From Candidatus Poribacteria bacterium WGA-3G (lineage in GTDB: Bacteria; Poribacteria; WGA-4E; WGA-3G): DNA of 5,323 bases. A program made the position numbers and the translations under genes. The notes below the pieces were generated by a model. That model was not told the origin of the DNA and did not search any database. It worked only from the letters and a program-made list of their open reading frames with translations. The stretch spans positions 1 to 5,323 of the forward strand of contig ASZN01000161.1 of NCBI GenBank assembly GCA_000406005.1, written 5' to 3'. Shown here piece after piece: positions 1-5,323 of this stretch (its first letter is position 1; each line of letters starts with the position of its first letter).

Positions 1-22
1 TGCCACCGTATTTCATAACATG

Positions 23-55
23 CGGTAATGCGACAACACTGTTTAGAAATGGTAT
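23..55. repeat. End of a dispersed repeat, copy 1
   Basis: This stretch matches the last 33 bases of the window (5291-5323) at 28 of 33 positions in the same orientation. The final 15 bases, GTTTAGAAATGGTAT at 41-55, are identical. All five differences (positions 25, 31, 34, 39, 40) are transitions, as expected for decaying copies of one element. Bases 45-57 are also the exact reverse complement of 5208-5220, so the motif acts as a terminal inverted repeat elsewhere in the window. The rest of this copy presumably lies upstream, outside the window. The repeat relation is read directly; calling it an element end is inference. Confidence 0.7.
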
Positions 56-103
56 AAATACGTATTGTTTCATATAGTTTCAAATTAAGGGTCTGATTTG
101 ATT

Positions 104-129
104 GTAGGGGCGAGGAACCTCGCCCCTAC
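104..129. repeat. Perfect GC-rich palindrome (REP-like hairpin)
   Basis: GTAGGGGCGAGG (104-115) and CCTCGCCCCTAC (118-129) are perfect reverse complements separated only by AA, giving a 12-bp stem. No T tract follows, so it is not a standard intrinsic terminator. It is far more GC-rich than the surrounding AT-rich spacer. Short dispersed palindromes of this look occur between genes in some cyanobacteria and other repeat-rich genomes; membership of such a family here is inference. Confidence 0.75.
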
Positions 130-176
130 GATGAATTTGACCTAAAATTCAGAACTGACAAAGCCCTATTTTGCTG

Positions 177-195
177 GCGAGGTTTTCAACCTCGC
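177..195. repeat. Second palindrome with the same GCGAGG core
   Basis: GCGAGGTT (177-184) and AACCTCGC (188-195) pair perfectly around a TTC loop, and a G-T pair plus a T-A pair can extend the stem outward to 175-197. The GCGAGG/CCTCGC core is shared with the palindrome at 104-129, about 60 bp upstream, so the two may be a long and a short form of one family. It lies 54 bp before the accD start and has no T tract after it. Confidence 0.6.
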
Positions 196-209
196 TATTT
201 TCAAGTTTT

Positions 210-234
210 GAGGTGCACTTTTTAAGGGTGCCTC
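210..234 (+). promoter_or_regulatory. Possible small leader hairpin before accD
   Basis: GAG (210-212) plus GCAC (215-218) can pair with GTGC (228-231) plus CTC (232-234), giving a 7-bp stem with a 2-nt bulge and a 9-nt loop. It ends 6 bases before the accD Shine-Dalgarno sequence at 241-244. Such a structure could affect ribosome access, but a stem this short could easily arise by chance and no known riboswitch or protein-binding leader is recognised. Confidence 0.2.
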
Positions 235-249
235 TCTGTTAGGAAAAAA

Positions 250-1023
250 ATGCCTGAAATTTCAGAGACAATTTCGTGTAGAAATTGCGACACACAAATT
301 CCGACGCAGACATTCGCCAAAAACCTGAAAGTGTGTCCGCACTGCGATTATCATCACTACATGAGTGCTTACGAGCGGCTCAGCCTCATCGTGGATACAG
401 GGAGTTTCGAGGAATACGACGCGAATCTCTATTCTATTGATTCGTTGGAGTTCCCCGAATATCCTGAGAAACTCGAAAGGGATGTCGCAAAGACGGGACT
501 CAGGTCTGAGATGCTCTCCGGTATCGCTGAGATCGGTGGTTACCGGACGGCTATTGCGATTGGGGATGTCGGATTTATTGGCGGCACGTGCGGTTCTGTC
601 ATCGGTGAAAAAGTTACGCGGTGTATTGAACGCGCCCTCGAAAACAAATTGCCGTTAGTGGTGGTTTCTGTGAGTGGTGGCATGCGGATGCAGGAGGGGA
701 CGCTCGCCTTGATGCAGATGGCGAAAACCGCTGCCGCTTGTGCGGAATACGCCGAAGAAGGCGTTTTTTATATCTCTATTGTCACCGATCCGACGTTCGG
801 TGGTGCCACTGCAAGTTATACATCGCTCGGGGACGTAATTATCGCTGAACCTGGGGCGCGGATCGGCTTCGCGGGCCCGTTAGCCGTCGCCAGTCTTCGA
901 GAAGAACTGCCTGAAAACTTCCAAAAGGCAGAATCCTTATTAGCACACGGTTTCATTGACACGATCGTCCACCGCGCCGATATGCGGCAGCTGCTGACCG
1001 ATCTCATCAATTTTGCATCTTGA
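250..1023 (+). CDS. accD: Acetyl-CoA carboxylase carboxyltransferase subunit beta
   Basis: AccD is the beta half of the cytoplasmic carboxyltransferase. With AccA it moves carboxyl from biotin on AccB to acetyl-CoA, making malonyl-CoA for fatty-acid synthesis. The 257-residue product aligns with the family almost end to end. It has an N-terminal four-cysteine zinc ribbon (C10, C13, C29, C32), then the crotonase-like carboxyltransferase fold with GFIGGTCGSVIGEKVTR (108-124), SGGMRMQEG (142-150), PTFGGATAS (181-189) and GFAGP (206-210). It is shorter than E. coli AccD (304 residues), mainly through a short stretch before the zinc ribbon and a short C-terminus. The start is well supported: AGGA at 241-244 lies 5 bases upstream, and an in-frame stop at 223-225 excludes extension. 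Met145 replaces the usual Ala of SGGARMQEG, and Leu211 replaces the usual Arg after GFAGP. No accA is present nearby. Confidence 0.95.
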   Translation: MPEISETISCRNCDTQIPTQTFAKNLKVCPHCDYHHYMSAYERLSLIVDTGSFEEYDANLYSIDSLEFPEYPEKLERDVAKTGLRSEMLSGIAEIGGYRTAIAIGDVGFIGGTCGSVIGEKVTRCIERALENKLPLVVVSVSGGMRMQEGTLALMQMAKTAAACAEYAEEGVFYISIVTDPTFGGATASYTSLGDVIIAEPGARIGFAGPLAVASLREELPENFQKAESLLAHGFIDTIVHRADMRQLLTDLINFAS

Positions 1024-1182
1024 TGAAACAATCTTCCCGCTGAAAATAAAATTCGTCCCACATATCGCATAAACCGTCTAATTAAGAGCGTATGAAACCG
1101 TTATCAGCATGAGTCGTTAATAAGGTGTGTCGTTATCTTTTAATTTTTCACGGCGAGCCTGCTGATACTAAACCTAACATAA

Positions 1183-1203
1183 TTGCACATTCAGCCTGTG
1201 CAA
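1183..1203. promoter_or_regulatory. Perfect inverted repeat upstream of topA, possible operator
   Basis: TTGCACA (1183-1189) and TGTGCAA (1197-1203) are exact reverse complements with a 7-base spacer, 36 bp before the topA start. The left arm could double as a weak -35 (TTGCAC) with a TATCAA-like -10 at 1205-1210, 16 bases on, which would place the dyad over a promoter. Both boxes match consensus poorly. A 7-bp dyad somewhere in a 216-bp gap is expected by chance roughly one time in four, so this is only a candidate. The rest of the 1024-1239 gap shows no convincing terminator, RNA or gene. Confidence 0.25.
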
Positions 1204-1239
1204 CTATCAACGCAATCATAAAAATAATAGGAATCAAAC

Positions 1240-3525
1240 ATGTCGAAGTCACTCGTCGTTGTTGAATCGCCGGCGAAAGCGAAGACCATCAAAAAGATTT
1301 TGGGTAAGGACTACATTGTCGATTCTTCGGTTGGACACATTCGGGATCTACCGAAGAATGATCTTGGTGTTGATATCGACAACGCCTTTACGCCGAAGTA
1401 TGTCCTTATTCGTGGGAAAGGCAAGGTTGTGAAGGCTCTTCAGAGCGAGGCGCGCAAGGTTGATAACATATATCTTGCTGCGGACCCGGATCGTGAGGGT
1501 GAAGCCATCTGTTGGCACCTCGCTGAAGAGTTGAAGAAAACAAAAAAGCCTATCCACCGGATAACCTATAACGAAGTCACGAAAAGCGCGATCTTAGATG
1601 CGATCGAAAAACCGGGTGAGATCAATATGTCACTCGTCGATGCGCAACAGGCGCGCCGCGTTTTGGACCGACTCGTCGGATACAAGATTAGCCCGATTTT
1701 ATGGAGTAGTGTCAAACCTGGACTCAGTGCAGGCAGGGTCCAATCCGTTGCTGTCCGACTGATATGTGAGCGCGAAGCAGAAATTGAGGCGTTCAAACCC
1801 GTAGAATACTGGACGCTTACCGCAACGCTTACGCCTCTTAAAAGTGAGAACCTGTTTCCCGCTAAATTACATAAAATCGGTACGAAAAAAGGTGAAATTA
1901 ATAACTACGGATTCCGTATAGATGCGGCGCGGGCAAAAGAGATCACCGAAGACGCAAAAACACACGATTACGTCGTCGAGAAAGTCGAGAAAAGGGAGCG
2001 GAAACAGAGACCCGTCCCGCCGTTTATCACAAGTACGCTGCAACAGGAAGCGTCTCGAAAGCTTCGGTTTACTGCGAAAAAGACAATGCTTGTTGCCCAA
2101 CAGCTCTATGAAGGGTTAGAAATCAGAAACGAGGGTTCGGTTGGACTTATTACCTATATGCGTACCGATTCAACGCGTATCGCTAAAGAAGCAACCGATG
2201 CCGCACGAGACTATATTAAAGCGACTTATGGAACAGAATATCTGCCGGGTCGGGTTGTGAATTATCGCAGCAAAAAGGGAGCACAAGACGCACACGAGGC
2301 GATCCGTCCGACCTTACCGCTGCGCACACCAGCAGAATTGAAGTCTTATCTGAACAAGGATCAGTATAATCTTTATGAGCTTATCTGGAAACGTTTCATC
2401 GCATGTCAGATGAATCCGGCTATTCTGGACGCAACGACAATTGACATCAAAGCAGGTCAATATCTGTTCCGAGCGACCGGTTCCGTTATCAAATTTGACG
2501 GGTTCAGACGTATCTATATGGAGGGTGAAGACGACACAACTGCTGATGAAAGCGCGTCCAATGAAGAGAATGCCATTTTACCTATTGTTAAGGAAGGCGA
2601 GACGCTTAACCTGCGGAAATTAGAACCGAAGCAGCACCATACGCAACCACCGCCGCGTTATAACGAAGCAACGCTTGTCAAGATGCTGGAAGCCAAAGAA
2701 ATCGGACGCCCCAGTACGTACGCTTCTATTCTATCAACCATTCAGGGCAGAGAATATGTGACCAAGGAACGCGGACGGTTGATTCCTACAGATGTCGGTC
2801 GACTCGTCAACCATCTCTTGGTTCACGGGTTTCCTAACATTCTTGATGTTGAATTCACGGCAAAAATGGAAGAACAGTTAGATACTATCGCTGATGGGAA
2901 AGTGGATTGGACGCAAACTTTAGGACAGTTTTACCCCGACTTCCAAGTCGCCCTCACAGAGGCGCCCGACAAAATGTACGAGGCACGAAAAGCGATGGAA
3001 GAAGTGTCCGATGAGAAATGCGATAAATGTGACGGAAACATGATCGTCAAATGGGGTAAGTATGGACGGTTCCTCGGATGCGCCAACTACCCAGAATGTA
3101 CGAATATCAAATCGCTAAGCGCGGATGACACCCCCGCACCGGAACCGGAAATGACCGACACGCCATGCGACAAGTGCGGTGAACCGATGGTTATCAAAAC
3201 CAGCCGCGTCGGTGGTAAGTTTTTATCGTGTAGTGGATACCCGAAATGCAAAAATGCCAAACCGCTACCCATGGGTATAGATTGTCCTGAACCCGATTGC
3301 GGTGGTTACCTCGGTGAACGTCGCAGCCGGCGCGGAAAAGTATTTTACGGGTGCAGTAACTATCCGAAATGTGAATTCTCACTATGGGATAAGCCTATAA
3401 AAGAACCGTGCCCAAAATGCAAGGCACCGTTCCTCGTTGAGAAAACCAGAAAACCGAGAGGCAGCGAAACGGCAATAATCACAGTCAGCTGTCGCGTATC
3501 GGATTGTGATTATACAAAGGAATAA
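1240..3525 (+). CDS. topA: DNA topoisomerase I (type IA)
   Basis: TopA relaxes negatively supercoiled DNA by cutting one strand through a 5'-phosphotyrosine link and passing the other strand through; it works on the nucleoid behind transcription. The 761-residue protein is complete. Residues 1-120 form the Toprim domain with Glu9 in VVVESPAKAKT and the acidic cluster ADPDREGE (81-88). SAGRVQSVAVR (163-173) is a conserved core motif. The active-site tyrosine is Tyr306 in GLITYMRTDSTR, followed by Arg308; AHEAIRPT (351-358) and IGRPSTYASI (488-497) are also intact. Residues 428-444 form an acidic linker. Four C-terminal zinc ribbons follow: C594/597/614/620, C643/646/664/670, C682/687/705/711 and C724/727/751/756. 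The first three carry the usual YPxC ending; the fourth does not. The length lies between the B. subtilis (691) and E. coli (865) proteins. AGGAA at 1229-1233 is well placed for the start. A repeat element begins at the base after the stop. Confidence 0.97.
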   Translation: MSKSLVVVESPAKAKTIKKILGKDYIVDSSVGHIRDLPKNDLGVDIDNAFTPKYVLIRGKGKVVKALQSEARKVDNIYLAADPDREGEAICWHLAEELKKTKKPIHRITYNEVTKSAILDAIEKPGEINMSLVDAQQARRVLDRLVGYKISPILWSSVKPGLSAGRVQSVAVRLICEREAEIEAFKPVEYWTLTATLTPLKSENLFPAKLHKIGTKKGEINNYGFRIDAARAKEITEDAKTHDYVVEKVEKRERKQRPVPPFITSTLQQEASRKLRFTAKKTMLVAQQLYEGLEIRNEGSVGLITYMRTDSTRIAKEATDAARDYIKATYGTEYLPGRVVNYRSKKGAQDAHEAIRPTLPLRTPAELKSYLNKDQYNLYELIWKRFIACQMNPAILDATTIDIKAGQYLFRATGSVIKFDGFRRIYMEGEDDTTADESASNEENAILPIVKEGETLNLRKLEPKQHHTQPPPRYNEATLVKMLEAKEIGRPSTYASILSTIQGREYVTKERGRLIPTDVGRLVNHLLVHGFPNILDVEFTAKMEEQLDTIADGKVDWTQTLGQFYPDFQVALTEAPDKMYEARKAMEEVSDEKCDKCDGNMIVKWGKYGRFLGCANYPECTNIKSLSADDTPAPEPEMTDTPCDKCGEPMVIKTSRVGGKFLSCSGYPKCKNAKPLPMGIDCPEPDCGGYLGERRSRRGKVFYGCSNYPKCEFSLWDKPIKEPCPKCKAPFLVEKTRKPRGSETAIITVSCRVSDCDYTKE

Positions 3526-3642
3526 TTATCGGTTATCGGCTATCAGTTACTTTGTTGTGCCACCAAGCAGAGCTTGCGGCATTACAGCATCCCTAAACAC
3601 TATAGCACATTAACTGACAACCGAAGACTGATAACTGACAAC
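3526..3642. repeat. Inverted-repeat element built of 7-bp units
   Basis: The left arm (3526-3549) reads as 7-base units TTATCGG, TTATCGG, CTATCAG and TTA. The right arm (3611-3642) reads TAACTGA, CAACCGA, AGACTGA, TAACTGA and CAAC. The first 24 bases of the right arm (3611-3634) match the reverse complement of the left arm at 19 of 24 positions, around a 61-bp centre (3550-3610) in which I see no gene. The element starts immediately after the topA stop and ends 8 bases before the ftsE start, so it fills nearly the whole gap. Heptanucleotide tandem repeats of this kind are known from filamentous cyanobacteria (STRR sequences); whether this is a related class is inference. Confidence 0.7.
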
Positions 3643-3650
3643 TTTAAAAA

Positions 3651-4298
3651 ATGATACAGGTACATCAGGTCAGTTACAGCTATAACGAACTTAGCGTGCT
3701 TGAGCAGGTCAGTTTTCGGGTTGAGCGTGGTGAATTCGTCTTCCTCGTCGGCCCGAGCGGCTCTGGGAAAACGACGCTATCGCGTCTGTTATACGCTGAC
3801 CTGATGCCGATCGCTGGTGACCTGAATGTGATGGGGCAAAAACTCGCGAACTTAGACAAGATGAGTTTACCGTACTTTCGTCAGAAAATAGGACTTGTGT
3901 TTCAAGACTTCAAATTTTTGCCGAATAAGACGGTCAGGGAAAACCTTGCACTGCCACAGCGGCTGGCAGGCACAGCACCGAAGCTCATTAAAGAGAACGT
4001 CAACAGGTTCCTGCATCAGATGGGACTTAGCCACCATCAACACACGCGTCCGACAGAAATATCGAGCAATGAACGGCGACGGCTCGCTATTGCGAGAGCC
4101 GTTATCAACAACCCGGTGCTGCTACTTGCCGATGCACCTACAGAAGGCTTAGATTTACGTCTTTCGCTCGAATTAATGGCACTTCTTGACGCACTCAATT
4201 TTCAAGGCATGACTGTCTTTGTCACGACAACGGACCGTAAACTCGCTGAGAAGTGTAAGAAACGGATTATAGAACTGCGGGATGGTGGGATCCAATGA
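3651..4298 (+). CDS. ftsE: Cell-division ABC-type protein FtsE with degenerate catalytic motifs
   Basis: FtsE is the cytoplasmic nucleotide-binding partner of FtsX; the complex joins the Z-ring and controls septal peptidoglycan hydrolases. The 215-residue length, the opening MIQVHQVSYSY, the FtsE-type stretch FQDFKFLPNKTVRENLALP (84-102) and the adjoining ftsX support the identity. Nucleotide-binding parts are kept: Tyr11, Walker A GPSGSGKTT (34-42, Lys40), Q-loop Gln85 and Walker B VLLLAD (156-161). Hydrolytic parts are not. The LSGGE signature is ISSNE (137-141), the catalytic glutamate after Asp161 is Ala162 (GCA, 4134-4136), and the switch histidine of ATHD is Thr194 (ACG, 4230-4232). The frame is intact, so it is not an obvious pseudogene. 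It probably binds ATP but hydrolyses it poorly or not at all. An in-frame stop at 3645-3647 excludes an earlier start, and no Shine-Dalgarno sequence is visible. Its stop overlaps the ftsX start. Confidence 0.92.
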   Translation: MIQVHQVSYSYNELSVLEQVSFRVERGEFVFLVGPSGSGKTTLSRLLYADLMPIAGDLNVMGQKLANLDKMSLPYFRQKIGLVFQDFKFLPNKTVRENLALPQRLAGTAPKLIKENVNRFLHQMGLSHHQHTRPTEISSNERRRLAIARAVINNPVLLLADAPTEGLDLRLSLELMALLDALNFQGMTVFVTTTDRKLAEKCKKRIIELRDGGIQ

Positions 4299-5152
4299 AC
4301 TATCGTCTGAAAAATGCTATATCTCATATCACGTGCGCTGGTACTTCCAGCCTGATAGGCGTTATGGGTGTCGGGTTCATCACTGCGCTACTCACGACCT
4401 TGCTGTTAAATCACTCCCTCATATCAGAACAATCTGAGTTTAAGAGCCACTCACCGACCCTCGTCGCGTTTCTAAAAGATACGGTGGATGAGTCGCATGG
4501 ACGTACATTGGTCAGCCAATTAGAGAAGAACGGACAGATTCTCGCTGTGGATTATACTTCAAAGGCGGATAAACTTGCACGCGGCGAAACCGAATTCCGA
4601 GATTTAGGGGTGCTGATTAAGGAGGCGTTTGCGGAGACCCAAGGCGTAAACCCTTTTCCGGCATCCCTTAATATTTATGTGGATGAGGAATTAATCACGC
4701 GTAAAGCGTTAGAACATATCGCCTTAGAGATAAAAACACACGATGAAATTGAAGATATCATGCTGACGGGACAGGGACAGTTGAAAGATCGTTTGCGTGA
4801 TTCGGAACGAACAATGCTCGCTGGTATTGCTATCGCCGTTGTTGTCGTGTGGTTTATCATCGGCTCGATTATAAAAAGAGCCGCTGTTGCTCGCGCCGAG
4901 GAGATTCATCTGATGAAACTGCTCGGTATGTTCCGGAACCATCTGCTCCTTCCTTTCGCTGTTCACGGTCTATTCCTTGGCGGCCTCGGTGCGCTGTGCG
5001 GTCTCGGCTGCTTCTATGGAATGGTTTATGTGTTCCAGTCCCAATTAGGTGGTGTCTACTTCCTCGCGATGTATCAAATTATCTTAGTTGTTTTTGCTGC
5101 AATGCTAATTGGATTACTCGTCGGTCTCGCCACGCATCGGAAATTCGTATAG
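4295..5152 (+). CDS. ftsX: Cell-division membrane protein FtsX
   Basis: FtsX is the inner-membrane subunit of FtsEX. Its large extracytoplasmic domain usually contacts a hydrolase or an EnvC-type activator, and its cytoplasmic face docks FtsE. The 285-residue protein has the family layout: a short cytoplasmic start, TM1 at about 19-39, an extracytoplasmic domain at about 41-170 with VAFLKDTV (57-64), YTSKADKL (87-94) and FPASLNIYV (121-129), TM2 at about 174-193, the conserved cytoplasmic EEIHLMKLLG (202-211), TM3 at about 219-247 and TM4 at about 256-279. Length is close to B. subtilis and mycobacterial FtsX (near 296). Start ATG and ftsE stop TGA share ATGA (4295-4298), and a G-rich GGTGGGA lies just upstream inside ftsE, so translation is probably coupled. 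No M23 or EnvC-like gene follows inside the window. Nothing in this protein looks degenerate. Confidence 0.93.
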   Translation: MNYRLKNAISHITCAGTSSLIGVMGVGFITALLTTLLLNHSLISEQSEFKSHSPTLVAFLKDTVDESHGRTLVSQLEKNGQILAVDYTSKADKLARGETEFRDLGVLIKEAFAETQGVNPFPASLNIYVDEELITRKALEHIALEIKTHDEIEDIMLTGQGQLKDRLRDSERTMLAGIAIAVVVVWFIIGSIIKRAAVARAEEIHLMKLLGMFRNHLLLPFAVHGLFLGGLGALCGLGCFYGMVYVFQSQLGGVYFLAMYQIILVVFAAMLIGLLVGLATHRKFV

Positions 5153-5167
5153 CATAATTTGTTAATA

Positions 5168-5192
5168 GTTGTCAGTTAACTCAGTACTCAGT
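5168..5192. repeat. Second cluster of 7-bp units, after ftsX
   Basis: After GTTG, the sequence reads TCAGTTA (5172-5178), ACTCAGT (5179-5185) and ACTCAGT (5186-5192), three abutting 7-base units of which the last two are identical. GTTGTCAGTTAA (5168-5179) is the exact reverse complement of TTAACTGACAAC at 3610-3621, in the right arm of the element before ftsE. This ties both clusters to one repeat family. No matching second arm is seen downstream, so it is either a half element or a degraded one. It begins 16 bases after the ftsX stop. Confidence 0.55.
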
Positions 5193-5207
5193 GATAGCAA
5201 CGCTATA

Positions 5208-5323
5208 TTATACCATTTCTGTTAATAAATCTCTCTTTACGTAGAACAAACTGTTAGTTTGTTGCGTAGTGTTACACATTTTACGAAAACCGATAATGTG
5301 ATAACATCGTTTAGAAATGGTAT
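5208..5323. mobile_element. Candidate MITE-like element with terminal inverted repeats
   Basis: ATACCATTTCT at 5210-5220 and AGAAATGGTAT at 5313-5323 are perfect 11-bp inverted repeats bounding about 114 bp of AT-rich non-coding DNA. The left end extends to 13 bp (5208-5220) when compared with the copy at 45-57. Inside, AACAAAC (5245-5251) and GTTTGTT (5257-5263) form a perfect 7-bp stem with a TGTTA loop, itself bracketed by GTAG and CGTAG. There is no open frame, so any movement would depend on a transposase from elsewhere. The right end coincides with the window edge, so its true limit and any target duplication cannot be seen. The repeats are direct observation; the MITE label is inference. 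Confidence 0.5.

Noticed and set aside
104..129. Intrinsic terminator
   Set aside because: The stem is strong but no T-rich tract follows on either strand, and no gene end is visible immediately before it.
816..1070. Reverse-strand open frame overlapping the 3' end of accD
   Set aside because: It lies opposite a strongly conserved coding region, resembles no family I recognise and has no visible start signal; it is a shadow frame.
1102..1167. TATCAGC (1102-1108) and GCTGATA (1161-1167) as a regulatory stem
   Set aside because: The arms are only 7 bp long and 52 bases apart, which is easily explained by chance.
3574..3606. Promoter for ftsE inside the repeat centre (TTGCGG with CACTAT or TATAGC)
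   Set aside because: Each box matches the consensus at only about half its positions and the better -10 is at poor spacing; not enough to call.
3526..3642. CRISPR-like array
   Set aside because: The 7-bp units abut each other with no unique spacers, and the two arms are inverted copies of each other.
3651..4298. ftsE as a pseudogene
   Set aside because: The frame is intact at the usual length, the nucleotide-binding motifs are preserved, and the gene is translationally coupled to an intact ftsX.
4849..5157. Open frame in another forward frame inside ftsX
   Set aside because: The product is rich in Arg, Cys and Ser with no family signature, while the overlapping ftsX frame shows clear membrane segments and conserved motifs.
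5245..5263. Intrinsic terminator of ftsX
   Set aside because: The AT-rich 7-bp stem is followed by GCGTAG rather than a T tract and lies about 90 bp past the stop; it fits better as the internal hairpin of the repeat element.
23..5323. Composite transposon carrying accD-topA-ftsEX between the two edge repeats
   Set aside because: The cargo is ordinary core genes, no transposase is present, and the repeats look like ends of a dispersed short element rather than a bounding pair.
1..5323. A wholly new multi-gene system such as defence or biosynthesis
   Set aside because: All four genes are recognisable housekeeping genes and the gaps hold only repeats and short signals.

Overview
The window holds four complete, co-directional (+ strand) bacterial core genes: accD (acetyl-CoA carboxylase carboxyltransferase beta subunit), topA (DNA topoisomerase I), ftsE and ftsX (divisome ABC-type complex). 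No RNA gene, CRISPR array, transposase or prophage gene is visible. Gene content alone does not fix the taxon. The moderate GC content, together with GC-rich palindromes (GTAGGGGCGAGG type) and heptanucleotide repeats of the TAACTGA/TTATCGG type between genes, points to a repeat-rich uncultured bacterium. The style resembles what is seen in Candidatus Poribacteria and in some cyanobacteria. Poribacteria is my best guess, made from memory of repeat style, and it is tentative.

Layout. Positions 1-249 contain no gene. They hold the end of a dispersed repeat (23-55), two short palindromes sharing a GCGAGG core (104-129 and 177-195) and a weak leader hairpin before accD. accD lies at 250-1023. The gap 1024-1239 has no clear terminator but contains one perfect 7-bp inverted repeat upstream of topA. 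topA (1240-3525) is full length with four C-terminal zinc-ribbon units. The gap 3526-3650 is almost entirely an inverted-repeat element built from 7-bp units, which starts at the base after the topA stop and ends 8 bp before the ftsE start. ftsE (3651-4298) and ftsX (4295-5152) overlap by 4 bp (ATGA). The tail 5153-5323 carries another cluster of 7-bp units and a MITE-like element with terminal inverted repeats running to the window edge.

Function. accD feeds fatty-acid synthesis, topA relaxes negative supercoils, and ftsEX normally couples cytoplasmic ATP hydrolysis to peptidoglycan hydrolysis at the septum. Only ftsE and ftsX are clearly co-translated; accD and topA are separated from their neighbours by repeat-bearing gaps and look like independent units.

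The main surprise is FtsE. It keeps the nucleotide-binding motifs (Walker A Lys40, Q-loop Gln85, Walker B Asp161) but has lost the catalytic glutamate (Ala162), the switch histidine (Thr194) and the LSGGE signature (ISSNE). This predicts an FtsE that binds but hardly hydrolyses ATP, beside an FtsX that looks intact. I found no wholly new multi-gene system in the window.
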